Shown: positions 8,462 through 18,110, numbered from the stretch's first letter. The stretch is DNA of 64,000 bases from CAIUMH01 sp963758555 (GCA_963758555.1 CAVWVW010000003.1:496001-560000); one strand, 5' to 3'. Translations and numbers: made by a program. The notes: generated by a model from the sequence alone, not told the origin.

Positions 8462-10522
8462 TTGCTGGCCGCGGTTGACGGACCCCAGGAGCTTCACGGG
8501 CGCAAACTGGCCCTGATCTTCGCGGGGCTGATGCTCGTGATGTTGATGGCGGCGCTCGACGCCACCATCGTCGCCACGGCGCTGCCGACGATCGCCGGCG
8601 ATCTCGGCGGGCTGAACCACATCTCGTGGGTGACCACCGCCTATCTGCTGGCCCAGACCGTGGTCACCCCGCTCTACGGCAAGCTCGGGGACCAGTACGG
8701 CCGGCGCATCGTGCTCCAGGTCGGCCTCGTGATCTTCCTCGTCGGCTCGGCCCTGTGCGGGCTCAGCCACAGCTTCCCCGAGCTCATCGCCTTCCGCGCC
8801 TTCCAGGGTCTCGGCGGTGGTGGGCTCATGGTGAGCGCACAGGCGGCCATCGGTGACGTCGTGCCCCCTCGCCAGCGCGGTCGCTATCAGGGGCTCTTCG
8901 GGGCGGTCTTCGGCATCGCCACGGTCATCGGACCGCTCATCGGCGGGTTCTTGACCACCAACCTGTCCTGGCGCTGGATCTTCTACATCAACCTGCCGAT
9001 CGGTGCCGTCGCGCTGGTGGTCTTGGCGATCGTCTTCCCCAAGGTGGCCACCAAGGTCAGCCACCGGATCGACTATCTCGGCGCCGGGCTCTTGGCCCTC
9101 GCCTTGGCGTCGCTCGTCCTCATGGTGAGCCTCGGTGGCACCACCTATCCCTGGGCGTCGAGCGAGATCGTCGCCTTCGGGGTGGTGACCGTGCTGGCGC
9201 TGATCGCCTTCGTCTTCGCCGAGCGACGTGCCACCGAACCGGTCCTGCCCCTCCGGCTCTTCCGGAACCAGGTCTTCACCGCCTCCGGCGTGGTGGCGCT
9301 CTTCGTGGGCTTCGCCATGTTCGGGACGATCGCGTTCCTCCCGCTCTACTTCCAGGACGTCAGAGGAGCCACCCCCACGGGCTCGGGCCTCGACCTGCTC
9401 CCCTTGATGGGCGGGCTCCTGCTCACGTCGATCGTCGGCGGCCAGGTCGTCTCTCGCACGGGCCGCTACCGGATCTTCCCCATCATCGGCACCGCCATCA
9501 TGACCTTGGGTCTCTTCTTGCTCTCCAACCTCTCGCCTGAGACCTCCACGCTGACCGCAGGGCTCTACATGTTCGTCACCGGCTTCGGCATCGGCCTCGT
9601 CATGCAGGTCCTGGTGGTCGCCGTCCAGAACGCCGTGAGCTATCAGGAGCTGGGCGTCGCCACCTCGGGCAACACCCTGTTCCGCAACGTCGGCGCCTCG
9701 ATCGGCACCGCCATCGTGGGCACGATCTTCGCCACCGAGCTGGCCAGTCACCTGCGCGCCGCGTTCCCCCACGCCAGCGCCTCCCAGCTGAACACCGCCC
9801 ACTTCAACGCGGCTGGTCTGGCCGCGCTGCCCCCTGCGGTCCGCGAGCCGACCTTGGCGGCCATCACCAGCTCGCTGGACACCGCCTTCATGGTCGCCGG
9901 CTTCGTCTCGATCATCGCCTTCGCCGCGTCGTGGTTCATCAAGGAGCTCCCGATGCGCACCACGATGACCACCGAGAGCCTGGGTGACGCCTTCGGCGCA
10001 CCGCGCTCGGGAGAATCGGTGGCCGAGATCATCCGTGCCTTGGGCGTGCTCGTCGGTCGCCAGCAGATGCGCCAGTGGTTGCAGCGCGTGGCGCAAGAGG
10101 CAGGGAGCGACCTACCCGTGGCTGACGGATGGGTGCTCGTCCAGCTCCGGCGCAACCCTGACGTGGACATCACGGCGCTGGCGATCGAGCACAAGATCCC
10201 TCTCTGGGCGATCGACGGCGCGGTGGCTGACCTCTACGACCGAGGTCTCCTCGTCGACGCAGCCCCTCCGGAGCAGGGGAGCGAGGGCGAGCTCACCGAC
10301 CGAGCGGTCACCCCGGCCTCCGGCGAACCGGTGCTCAGCGCCAACGGCACCGTGACGGCTGACCTGCTGATCAACGCCGTGCGGACCAGGCTCGAAGAGC
10401 TCCTCCACGGTTGGGCACCCGAGAGCTATCCGGAGCTCGCGCGTGTGCTCGATCAGTTCGCCACCGACATCGTGCCGGGCAGGGAAGTGGCTGGCGCACC
10501 GCAGCGCTCGCTGCCCAGCTAG
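8462..10522 (+). CDS. DHA2-family MFS multidrug exporter with long C-terminal domain
   Basis: A 686-residue major facilitator of the 14-TM drug:H+ antiporter 2 group (EmrB/QacA type). Seen are the family motif C region and motif A: LDATIVATALPTIAGDLGG near residues 33-51 and GKLGDQYGRRIVL after TM2, then long hydrophobic helices to about residue 500. The last ~180 residues are hydrophilic and include a helical, winged-helix-like stretch (VQLRRNPDVDITALAIEH...), unusual for this family. It probably exports drugs or lipids. The likely start is TTG at 8462 just after AAAGGAG (8452-8458), though this spacing is short and CTG 8465 is possible. Confidence 0.85.
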   Translation: MLAAVDGPQELHGRKLALIFAGLMLVMLMAALDATIVATALPTIAGDLGGLNHISWVTTAYLLAQTVVTPLYGKLGDQYGRRIVLQVGLVIFLVGSALCGLSHSFPELIAFRAFQGLGGGGLMVSAQAAIGDVVPPRQRGRYQGLFGAVFGIATVIGPLIGGFLTTNLSWRWIFYINLPIGAVALVVLAIVFPKVATKVSHRIDYLGAGLLALALASLVLMVSLGGTTYPWASSEIVAFGVVTVLALIAFVFAERRATEPVLPLRLFRNQVFTASGVVALFVGFAMFGTIAFLPLYFQDVRGATPTGSGLDLLPLMGGLLLTSIVGGQVVSRTGRYRIFPIIGTAIMTLGLFLLSNLSPETSTLTAGLYMFVTGFGIGLVMQVLVVAVQNAVSYQELGVATSGNTLFRNVGASIGTAIVGTIFATELASHLRAAFPHASASQLNTAHFNAAGLAALPPAVREPTLAAITSSLDTAFMVAGFVSIIAFAASWFIKELPMRTTMTTESLGDAFGAPRSGESVAEIIRALGVLVGRQQMRQWLQRVAQEAGSDLPVADGWVLVQLRRNPDVDITALAIEHKIPLWAIDGAVADLYDRGLLVDAAPPEQGSEGELTDRAVTPASGEPVLSANGTVTADLLINAVRTRLEELLHGWAPESYPELARVLDQFATDIVPGREVAGAPQRSLPS

Positions 10523-10538
10523 GCACCGCACCCCGACG

Positions 10539-11030
10539 ATGCACGCCTACGACGTCGCTGGGTGGCAGGACTTCTTCGTGGGGACCATCGGCGCCTCGGC
10601 GGGGCTGCTTGGCCTGCTGTTCGTGACCATCTCGATCAACCTCCAAGAGATCTTGAAGTATCGCCATCTCCCCGGGCGAGCAGCGGGGACGCTCGGGATC
10701 CTGCTGGCCGCGCTGCTCGTCTCTGGCTTGGGGCTCGCTCCGGGCCAGAGTGCGCTCGTCTTGGGTGCCGAGGTGCTGGTGATCGGTGCCGCGGTGGTGG
10801 TCCAGGCGCTCTGGGTGTCTCGAGGCAAGCGCGACCCTGCTGAGCCGATCATGTGGAGCATCGAGCACCGCGTCATCGGCTCGCTGCCCGGTGCGGTCCT
10901 CGCCGTGGGTGCGATCAGCCTGATGGCAGCGGGGGGAGGGGGCCTCTACTGGCTGATGGCGGGGATCTTGCTGGCCTTCGTGGTGGCTTCGATCAACGCC
11001 TGGGTGCTCTTGGTCGAGATCCTTCGCTAG
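10539..11030 (+). CDS. Small integral membrane protein, uncharacterised
   Basis: A 163-residue protein with about five predicted hydrophobic helices. It starts MHAYDVAGWQDFFVGTIGAS followed by GLLGLLFVTISINLQEIL, then PGRAAGTL before the second helix. Similar small actinobacterial proteins exist, sometimes labelled FtsH modulators, but I see no basis for that role here. ATG 10539 sits 17 bp after the MFS stop, so it is probably in the same transcript. No catalytic residues are evident. Confidence 0.65.
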   Translation: MHAYDVAGWQDFFVGTIGASAGLLGLLFVTISINLQEILKYRHLPGRAAGTLGILLAALLVSGLGLAPGQSALVLGAEVLVIGAAVVVQALWVSRGKRDPAEPIMWSIEHRVIGSLPGAVLAVGAISLMAAGGGGLYWLMAGILLAFVVASINAWVLLVEILR

Positions 11031-11051
11031 CGCGAACGGCCAGCCTCAGCG

Positions 11052-12029
11052 TCAGCGGATCGTGGTGTGGGCTGCGATGAACCGCCGGATCTCCTCGGCG
11101 ACGAGCGCATCCTCGGGTGCGAGGCCGAAGAAGCCGCCGTGCCCGCCGGCTTCGGTCACGAGCAGGTCGGCGCTCTGTCCCGCCGCTCGGAGCGCCGCGT
11201 GCATCCTGACGGTGTCAGACAAGAGCAGGTCCCTCGTGCCTGTGGTCAAGATCGTCGGTGGGAAGCCCTTCGTGAAGTCGCCGTAGAGCGGAGAGATGTA
11301 CGGCTCGGTGCGGTCGTGCCCGCCGGCGTAGAGCAGGAGGGCCGGGAGCGCGCTCGCGGTGAGGAGCGGATCGAGCCCCATGTTCGTCTGCACCGAGTCA
11401 CCGCTCTCGGTGAGGTCGACCCCCGGGGTCATCAGCACCACGCCAGCAGGGAGGGCCAGGCCCTCGTCTCGAGCGCGCAGGGTCAGCGCCGCGGCGAAGT
11501 TGCCCCCCGCCGACGCGCCGCCGACGATCACTGAGGTGCCGGGCACCGTGGCCAGCAGGGCTCGATAGACGCTGAGGCAGTCATCGAGACCGGCGGGGTA
11601 GGGGTGCTCGGGCGGCATGCGGTAGTCGACGGCCCACACACGCATCTGGTTCCTCTGGGCCGTCCCCACAGCGATGATCCGACAGGCGTCACCGCCACCG
11701 CAGATGAAGGCGCCGCCGTGGATGTCGAGGTAGACCCGCTCGTCATCCTCGCTGAGGCCGTCGGGTGTGATCTCGTAGACCGTGACCCCCTCGACGTCCA
11801 TCGTGGTGATCGTGACCGGCGCCTCAGCGATGCGCTCGCCGAGGCGCTCCTCGATGGCTTCGTCTTGGGCGGCGACGTAGGCCTTCCAGCCCGCGAGGTC
11901 ATCGAGCGCCGGATAGACGGTGGCCGGCAGCGGCGGCATGGACAAGACAGCTTGGGCCTCGGCGCTCACCGAGGTGGGGACCGGGATGTCGCGGGCCTCG
12001 ACGTGGAGAACCGGGCGATCCTCGCTCAT
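11052..12029 (-). CDS. Alpha/beta hydrolase, HSL (type IV esterase) family
   Basis: A 325-residue esterase of the hormone-sensitive-lipase family that hydrolyses short-chain esters. The oxyanion-hole motif HGGAF is at 104-108; the nucleophile is Ser173 in GGASAGG; the acid is Asp267 in TGTRDLLLSD; the histidine is His297 in GGHGGF. All four catalytic elements are in the usual order and spacing. No signal peptide is seen, so it is likely cytosolic. It lies 25 bp downstream of the exported depolymerase-like gene on the same strand and may share its transcript. Confidence 0.85.
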   Translation of the reverse strand: MSEDRPVLHVEARDIPVPTSVSAEAQAVLSMPPLPATVYPALDDLAGWKAYVAAQDEAIEERLGERIAEAPVTITTMDVEGVTVYEITPDGLSEDDERVYLDIHGGAFICGGGDACRIIAVGTAQRNQMRVWAVDYRMPPEHPYPAGLDDCLSVYRALLATVPGTSVIVGGASAGGNFAAALTLRARDEGLALPAGVVLMTPGVDLTESGDSVQTNMGLDPLLTASALPALLLYAGGHDRTEPYISPLYGDFTKGFPPTILTTGTRDLLLSDTVRMHAALRAAGQSADLLVTEAGGHGGFFGLAPEDALVAEEIRRFIAAHTTIR

Positions 12030-12054
12030 GGGTCGACGACCTCGCAGAGCGCTC

Positions 12055-13209
12055 TCATGAGCCGACCGGACCGGTCACGGGTCCGGTGAGCGGGTGCGCC
12101 CGGAAGAACGTCCACATGATCTCGTTGGCGCTGATGGTGGTGGTCATGCGTCCGACGCTGGCCACCGGATAGACGTTCGGCACGCCGCCTGGCCACGTGT
12201 GGCCGCCCCCGAGCACGGTGTAGAAGTCGACCGAGGCGTCCGCGGGACACGGGTAGATCGAACGGACGACGTCCGTGCCGATGTGGGTGCGACTCGGTGG
12301 CGACGAGCAGCCGTTGCGCTGGGCCCACGAGGCGACCTGCGAGGGGATGCTTCGCTCGAGGGGGCTGGCGCTGGCCGGGATCTTGCCGGCTTTGAGCTCT
12401 TGGCCGACGGTGAGGCCTGAGCCGTCGGTGGCCGGCAGCGCCTTGGCGTGTGGCCCCGGCCCCCCGTTGTAGGCGACGAAGGGGTCAGCCGTCCCCTGGA
12501 AGGCGACGACCGGCACTGGCCTGGTGGGCTTGCACCACGGGTAGTCCTGGAGCCCGGCCACCGGTGCGACCGCTGCGATCCGGTCGGAGAGCTGACAGGC
12601 CACCGAGGAGGTCATGAACGCCCCCATCGAGAGTCCAGCAGAGTAGACACGGCGCTCATCGATGCACGTCGACTGCTCGAGTGAGGTCAGCAGGCTGGCC
12701 AGCCAGGCGACGTCTTGGCTGTGGGGTCCGTAGTCCCAAGCCGGTGGCGAGCTGGAGGAGATCTGAGGCGTGATGGTGATGAACCCGTGAGCGTCGCCAA
12801 AGGCTGAGAGGCCTGTGCCCATGTGCTCGAACGCCGCTGGCTCGAGATAGCCGTGCAGGTCGAAGACGAGTGGCGTCGGTTGATTCGTCTGTGGAGGCAG
12901 GTCGATGATGTACGTGCCCGTGATGCCGTGGGCGCTGTAGGTGAGCGTCCCACCGTTGGGGATCGCGACGGCACCCTTGGACGTGCACCCTGGAGACGGC
13001 GCGGCGGCGACGGCGCTCGGCGACGTGGTGGTCGTGGAGCTCGAGCTCGTGCTCGAGCATGCGGTCAACACGAGCCCGACCGCACTCAAGGCCAGACCCA
13101 CCAAGAAGGCACGACGCCAGGCGCCGCGGGGCCGACGCGTCAGCTGGTCAGGCTCCGTGGCACCCGCCTCGCTGCCACCAAGAGCCTGGTGTGCCCACGT
13201 CCGTGCCAT
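12055..13209 (-). CDS. Polyhydroxybutyrate depolymerase/feruloyl-esterase-like lipoprotein (LpqC type)
   Basis: A 384-residue secreted esterase of the extracellular PHB depolymerase family. The N-terminus has an Arg-rich region then a hydrophobic helix ending LVLTAC (Cys51), so it is probably a lipoprotein, followed by a Ser/Thr-rich linker. The oxyanion strand is FDLHGYLE, the nucleophile is in SAGLSMGAF, the Asp in FQGTADPFV and the His in GGGHTWPGG. The substrate could be a polyester or an aromatic ester. ATG 13209 is chosen because a longer reading extends into non-family sequence. The HSL esterase follows it. Confidence 0.8.
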   Translation of the reverse strand: MARTWAHQALGGSEAGATEPDQLTRRPRGAWRRAFLVGLALSAVGLVLTACSSTSSSSTTTTSPSAVAAAPSPGCTSKGAVAIPNGGTLTYSAHGITGTYIIDLPPQTNQPTPLVFDLHGYLEPAAFEHMGTGLSAFGDAHGFITITPQISSSSPPAWDYGPHSQDVAWLASLLTSLEQSTCIDERRVYSAGLSMGAFMTSSVACQLSDRIAAVAPVAGLQDYPWCKPTRPVPVVAFQGTADPFVAYNGGPGPHAKALPATDGSGLTVGQELKAGKIPASASPLERSIPSQVASWAQRNGCSSPPSRTHIGTDVVRSIYPCPADASVDFYTVLGGGHTWPGGVPNVYPVASVGRMTTTISANEIMWTFFRAHPLTGPVTGPVGS

Positions 13210-13537
13210 CAAGATCCGCCCCCTCCTCGCACCGGGCCTCAAGCGCTGGCGCGCTCTGTGGCGCCGTCCCCCCGGACTCGGCACTGGTGATCGGGGAAAG
13301 ACTGACATAGATGATGAACCCCGACAACAGCTCACAGATGCGAGATCTGTACGGCGCGCGAACAACGAGGAGCGCCGCGTCGAACGATTGTCTCGGGGGC
13401 TAGCGTGGGTCCGCTTGGCGCAGCGACGTAGGGGGAAGGCACCACAGCGGCAGCTCTGCGCTCGGATCATGACGATCCGTGAGAGGTGGCCGCTCCATGG
13501 TGTCGTTGAGTGGGGTTCTTCGGACTCCAGATAGGCG
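13210..13537. other. Divergent intergenic region
   Basis: About 330 bp separate the leftward depolymerase gene from the rightward aldehyde dehydrogenase. It should hold both promoters. I see no credible gene, no tRNA, no riboswitch core and no strong palindrome in it. Confidence 0.4.
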
Positions 13538-14986
13538 GTGATCTGGGTGTTGCACTTGTTGATCGATGGAGACCTCGTCGACCCGGGCCGGACGTATCCG
13601 ACCTTCAACCCGTCGACCGGCGAGGCGCTCGAGTCGGTGCCCGACGCCACCGTCGAACACGCCGAAGCAGCGGTCAAGGCAGCGCGCCGCGCCTTTGACG
13701 AGACCGACTGGGCGACCAACGTGGAGCTGCGCGTGCGCTGCATGCGTCAGCTCGCCGAGGTCCTGGACAAGCACAAAGAGGAGCTCCGCCACATCACGAT
13801 GACCGAGGCGGGTCACACCTTCAGCCTCACCCAAGGTCCTGCTCTCGAGTCGCCGATCGAGCTCGTGGGCTACTACGCCGACATGATCGAGTCGACGCCG
13901 CTCCGAGAAGAGCTCGACGACGTCGAGTCGATGGGTCAGCTGACCCATCGCTGGGTGGAGAAGGAGCCGGCCGGGGTGGTCTCCGCCATCGTGGCGTACA
14001 ACTTCCCGACGCAGCTGGCCTTGGTCAAGCTCGCCCCTGCGCTCGCGGCGGGCTGCACCATCATCTTGAAGGCTGCGCCCGACACGCCGATCCAGACCCT
14101 GTGGCTCGGAGAGCTGATCGCCAACGAGACCGACATCCCCGCTGGGGTCGTCAACGTGCTGTCGTCCTCCGAGGTGGCGGTGGGAGAGGTGCTCACGTCC
14201 CACGAGGACGTCGACATGATCACCTTCACCGGCTCGACACCGGTAGGGCGGCGGATCATGGAGGTGGCCAGCGCCACGGTCAAGCGGGTCTTCTTGGAGC
14301 TCGGCGGCAAGTCGGCGCTCATCGCCCTCGATGACGCCGACGTGGATCTGGTCGCCATGGTCGCCGCCTTCACGGTCTGCGCCCACTCGGGCCAAGGCTG
14401 CGCGATCACCTCGCGCCTGCTGGTCCCGCGCGCCCGCCACGACGAGTTCGTCGAGAAGGTCGCCGCGATGATGGCGGACGTCAAGGTGGGGGACCCGATG
14501 GACCATGAGGTCTACATGGGCCCGCTGATCAGCGAGCGTCAGCGCGACAAGGTCGACGCCATCGTGCAGCGAGCGGTGGAAGCCGGTGCCACGCTGGCGC
14601 TCGGCGGCGAGCGGATCGATCCCGGCTACTTCTATGCGCCGACGCTGCTCACCAACGTCGATCCGGACAGCGAGATCGCGCAAGACGAGCTCTTCGGCCC
14701 GGTGCTGGTGGTGATCGCCTACGACGACGTCGACGACGCGGTGCGCATCGCCAACGACTCGATCTTCGGTCTCTCAGGAGCCGTCTACGGCGCCGACGAG
14801 GAGCGCGCCGTCGCGGTGGCCAAGCGCATCAGGACGGGCACCGTCGGCGTGAACGGCGGCTCGTGGTTCGCCCCTGACGCCCCGTTCGGTGGCTACAAGC
14901 AATCAGGGATCGGCCGCGAGATGGGAGCGTCCGGCCTCGATGAGTTCTTGGAGCGCAAGACCATCGCCATCCCCGTCCACGCCTGA
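13538..14986 (+). CDS. NAD(P)-dependent aldehyde dehydrogenase
   Basis: An ALDH-superfamily enzyme of 482 residues that oxidises an aldehyde to the carboxylate. It has the VAYNFPTQLAL substrate/cofactor strand, ITFTGSTPVGRRIM of the Rossmann fold, the ELGGKSALIALDDAD glutamate motif, and the SGQGC nucleophile cysteine segment, with NGGSWFAPDAPFGGYKQSGIGRE near the end. The native substrate cannot be assigned; relatives are annotated as betaine-, aryl- or geranial-type aldehyde dehydrogenases. GTG at 13538 is preferred because it gives a family-length N-terminus. The deazaflavin oxidoreductase follows after 39 bp. Confidence 0.88.
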   Translation: MIWVLHLLIDGDLVDPGRTYPTFNPSTGEALESVPDATVEHAEAAVKAARRAFDETDWATNVELRVRCMRQLAEVLDKHKEELRHITMTEAGHTFSLTQGPALESPIELVGYYADMIESTPLREELDDVESMGQLTHRWVEKEPAGVVSAIVAYNFPTQLALVKLAPALAAGCTIILKAAPDTPIQTLWLGELIANETDIPAGVVNVLSSSEVAVGEVLTSHEDVDMITFTGSTPVGRRIMEVASATVKRVFLELGGKSALIALDDADVDLVAMVAAFTVCAHSGQGCAITSRLLVPRARHDEFVEKVAAMMADVKVGDPMDHEVYMGPLISERQRDKVDAIVQRAVEAGATLALGGERIDPGYFYAPTLLTNVDPDSEIAQDELFGPVLVVIAYDDVDDAVRIANDSIFGLSGAVYGADEERAVAVAKRIRTGTVGVNGGSWFAPDAPFGGYKQSGIGREMGASGLDEFLERKTIAIPVHA

Positions 14987-15025
14987 GCGCTCGTCGCTCG
15001 TCCTGAGCGATCAGGATCGCAGATC

Positions 15026-15481
15026 GTGTCAGCCCTCACCACGGCCACCGATCTGGGCTTCAAGGTGCTCAACGCCACCCATCGCCTCGTCATCCGCGTG
15101 AGCGGTGGTCGAGTGGGCTTGCGCGCCTTGGGCATGGAGGTCGTCGAGCTCGAGACCATCGGTCGAGTGACCGGCCAGCGTCGCACGACGCTGCTCACCT
15201 CGCCGATCTCGTCATCAGACGCAGTCGTGCTCGTCGCCTCCAAAGGCGGCGACGACCGTGACCCCGACTGGCTGCGCAACCTCCTTGAGCACCCCGAGGT
15301 CGTCGTGACCCGGCGAGGTGCTCGCTGGCCGATGAGGGCTCGGATCGCCACGCCCGAAGAGGGAGCGGAGCTCTGGCCCCAGGCCATCGCCGCCTACGGC
15401 CCCTATGCCTCGTACCAGCGTCGGGCCAAGCGAACGATACCGCTGGTGATCTGTGAGCTCCGAGACGGCGCAGGGAGCTGA
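15026..15481 (+). CDS. Deazaflavin (F420)-dependent nitroreductase-family oxidoreductase (DDN-like)
   Basis: A 151-residue split-barrel protein related to mycobacterial Ddn. Signatures are ETIGRVTGQRRTTLL followed by a hydrophobic strand, then KGGDDRDPDWLRNLLEHPEVVV, the phosphate and deazaflavin contacts in this family. Members transfer hydride from F420H2 to quinones or nitro compounds near the membrane. It implies the organism makes F420, which fits an actinobacterium. It starts at GTG 15026 and may be cotranscribed with the aldehyde dehydrogenase. Confidence 0.82.
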   Translation: MSALTTATDLGFKVLNATHRLVIRVSGGRVGLRALGMEVVELETIGRVTGQRRTTLLTSPISSSDAVVLVASKGGDDRDPDWLRNLLEHPEVVVTRRGARWPMRARIATPEEGAELWPQAIAAYGPYASYQRRAKRTIPLVICELRDGAGS

Positions 15482-15530
15482 GCCGCTCGAGTGGACCGCT
15501 GAGCAGAAGGGAGCGACCGTCAAGATGGGG

Positions 15531-15592
15531 TTGACAACGGAACACTAACGATATATCGTTATATTCAGTTCGAAACCCAACCTGACGGAGGT
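15531..15592 (+). promoter_or_regulatory. padR promoter, 16-bp perfect operator palindrome and strong RBS
   Basis: TTGACA at 15531-15536 is followed 9 bp later by TAACGATATATCGTTA (15546-15561), a perfect 16-bp palindrome covering the expected -10 region (TATCGT at a 17-bp spacing). GGAGGT at 15587-15592 is six bases before ATG 15599. PadR proteins usually repress their own gene through such AT-rich dyads, so autoregulation is likely; that is inference. Confidence 0.65.
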
Positions 15593-15598
15593 CAGCAC

Positions 15599-16358
15599 AT
15601 GACACAACCACAACCACAACCACAACCACAAGAACGAACACCAGCTCCGCCACGAGCACGACGCGCTTCACGGCCACGACGCTCATCACGAGCACCATGA
15701 GGCCGGAGCGCACGACGGCCACCACGACCACGAGGACCACGGTCCCTTTGGACGCCATCACGAGCTCTTCGACGAGAGGAGCGAGTTCGACCGAGGCTCG
15801 CGACCTGGCTGGTCAAGGGCGCTTCGCATCCGCGGAGGCGGCGGTCATGGTCATGGCCACCCCCGGGATCACTTCCGCGGCATGCCTCCCCGGCGAGGCG
15901 GACGCCGCCAACGTCGTGGCGACGTGCGAGCTGCGGTGCTGGTGCTGCTCGAAGAGGAGCCACGCAACGGCTACCAGCTGATCCAAGAGCTCTCTGAGCG
16001 GTCCAACGAGGCGTGGCGCCCGAGCCCTGGGTCCATCTACCCGGTCCTCCAGCAGCTCGAGGACGAAGGGCTCGTCGCGGCCACGGCCGAGGGCACTGGT
16101 CGCACCTACGCGCTCACCGAGCAAGGCATCGCCCTCGTCAGCGAGCAGCGCGAAGCCCTCGGCAAGCCCTGGGAGAGCGCCGAGGCTGGCACCGGCGAGC
16201 CGGTCCGCGAGCTGATGGGCACGGCCAAGCAGGTCATGCTGGCAGCTCGACAGGTCGTGATGGCGGGCTCTGAGGCCCAGATCGCCAGGGCGACGGCGAT
16301 CCTCGTCGATGCCCGTCGGTCGATCTACGGCATCCTGGCTGAGGACGACCAGGCCTAA
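15599..16358 (+). pseudogene. PadR-family regulator with His-rich N-terminus, frameshifted near its start
   Basis: The C-terminal 158 residues (from 15882) are a clear PadR winged helix: GDVRAAVLVLLEEEPRNGYQLIQ, then PSPGSIYPVLQQLEDEGLV, then a dimerisation helix region. The same frame runs upstream to 15603 as a long segment rich in His, Asp and Gly, a known N-terminal extension in this group that may bind metal, but this stretch has no start codon. The strong RBS serves ATG 15599 in the frame one base off. The shift happens inside a CACAAC-type hexanucleotide repeat (15603-15630), so one extra base would restore a ~252-residue protein starting at 15599. If the break is real, a truncated product could start at ATG 15882, which has no visible RBS. 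Confidence 0.7.
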
Positions 16359-16370
16359 GAGCGTCGCTGC

Positions 16371-16417
16371 GAGCTGGTCTTCGGTGCGCCCGAGTTGGGC
16401 CTGCCGAAGGCCAGCTC
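16371..16417. terminator. Bidirectional hairpin between padR and the ABC-F gene
   Basis: Arms 16371-16384 and 16404-16417 pair over 14 bp with a single G-U type mismatch and a 19-nt loop. It lies between convergent genes and overlaps the ABC-F stop codon. There is no strong T-run, so it is only a terminator candidate. Confidence 0.5.
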
Positions 16418-18015
16418 AGCGCATGGCGACGACGTCGAGGTCCTCTTCGCGCCAGAAGTCGAAGCGCTCCTCGGGCAAGCGCAAGCAGTGCGTGGGGTTG
16501 AGCGCCTCGACGAAGGCCGGTTCGTGGCTGACCACGATGATGGTGCCTTCCCAGCGGCTGAACATGCGGCCCACCGCTTCGACCGAGGCGGGGTCCAGGT
16601 TGTTGGTGGGCTCGTCCAAGATCAACAGGTTCGACAGGCCGGCTGAGAGCATCGCCAGTCCGAGCTTGGCTCGCTCGCCACCGGAGAGCGACCCGGCCTC
16701 CTGCTCCATCGCCGCGCCAGAGAGGCCGAAGGAGCCCAGCAACGCCCTGCGCTCGGCCTCTTGGGTGAGCACGGAGTCGTCGACGTTGGCGAGCGAGCTC
16801 ATCTCGAGCTCGATCTGCTCGTGCTCCTGGGCGAAGTAGCCGAGCTCCACGTTGGTGCCGAGCGTGATGACGCCCCGGGTGGGCTCTTGGACGCCAGCCA
16901 AGCAGCGCAGCAAGCTGGACTTGCCTGCGCCGTTGCGCCCGACGACCGCCACGCGGTCGCCGCGTGTGGCGTGGAGACGGATCTTGCGCAGCACCTCGTG
17001 CTCGCCGTAGGTGACGGCCAGCGACTCAACCGAGATCGGGATGTCACCCGAGCGCGGTCGGGGTCGGGAGCCGCAGGCGCACCTTCTTCTCCGCTCGCAC
17101 CACCTCGGTGCGGTTGTCCTTGATGCGATCGACCCGTCGGTCGATGGCCTTGGCGGTCTTGGCCCGCTTCTCGGTCTGGCCTCGCATCGAGTTCGCGAGC
17201 TCGCTCAGCCGCTTGATCTCTCGCTCCTCTTGGGCGGAGGCCTTGGCGGCCAGCGCTTGGTTCTCTGCCAGCTTCCTGGTGAAGGTCGAGTAGTTGCCCT
17301 TGTACTCGACGAGCCGACCGTCGTGGAGGTGGAGCACCTTGTCTATGGATCGATCGAGGAGCTCGAGGTCGTGGCTGATGACCAGCATGGTGCCGTTGAA
17401 CGACGCCAGCTCTTCCATCAGCCAGCGCTTGGCTGCGGCGTCGAGATGGTTCGTGGGCTCGTCCAAGATCATGATCGAAGGCTGCCCGAAGAGGAGGCGC
17501 ACGAGATCGACGCGGCGTCGCTGGCCGCCGGAGAGCGATCCGATGTCCTCGAAGAGCAGCTCTTGTCGGAGACCGAGACCGTCGGCCAGGCGAGCCATCA
17601 CGCCCTCGGCCTCATAGCCGCCTCGCGTTCGATAGTCCTCCTCGAGCGAGGTGAACCGATCGATGGCCTCCGAGGTCGGATCGCTGGCCAGCGCCTCTCG
17701 GGCCTCTTTGAGGTCGTCGTCGAGGACGTCGAGGCCCTTGGCGCTGAGCACGTGCGAGAAGCCCAAAGGCTCGCGCCCGAGACCTTCGGCGTTCGGGACC
17801 TGTGGCAGGTAGCCGACCTCGCCGAGGATCTTGAGATCACCACGATGGCGGATCTCGTTGTCAGCCTCGTTGACCAGCACGGAGATGAGCGTGGACTTGC
17901 CGGTGCCGTTGCGTCCGACCAGGCCCACCTTCTCGCCATCGGCGACCAAGAACGAGGCGTCGCGCACGAGGGCGCGGTTGCCGATTTCGATGGTGAGGTG
18001 GTTGCCGGAGATCAT
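16416..18015 (-). pseudogene. ABC-F family ATPase, frameshifted between its two ATPase domains
   Basis: An ABC-F protein (ribosome-associated ATPase group, translation factor or antibiotic protection) split into two frames. Domain 1 (from 18015) has Walker A GRNGTGKST, signature LSGGQ, Walker B ILDEPTNHLD and switch VISHD, then the charged linker. Domain 2 has GRNGAGKSS, LSGGE, LLILDEPTNNLD and VVSHE. The first frame stops at 17044; the next frame continues exactly where family members do (GDIPISVESLAVTYG). Dropping one G from the GGG at 17047-17049 (minus strand) rejoins the protein at about 532 residues. No membrane segments are present. Whether the break is real decides whether the cell has this factor. 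Confidence 0.75.
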
Positions 18016-18110
18016 GGGGCGCGAGGGGGCTCAGTTGGGGGAGAGCGGAAGAGCAATCTTCCCACACCCGAGCCACCAGGCTTGACCGGGCATCGGTGCT
18101 GAGACGCGAC

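Noticed and set aside
8345..10096. 583-codon open frame opposite the DHA2 exporter
   Set aside because: Its sequence is Asp/Glu/His/Arg-rich low-complexity typical of antisense frames in high-GC DNA, and the opposite strand has a clear transporter.
13400..14683. 427-codon frame opposite the aldehyde dehydrogenase
   Set aside because: Antisense shadow; no family features, and the sense gene is unambiguous.
15603..15630. CACAAC repeat as a CRISPR or integration hot spot
   Set aside because: It is a short in-coding hexanucleotide repeat giving a His-rich tract; too short and uniform for an array.
15599..15882. Programmed ribosomal frameshift in padR
   Set aside because: Possible in principle, but the same one-base pattern in several unrelated genes makes a sequence artefact more likely and no slippery site with a stimulator is visible.
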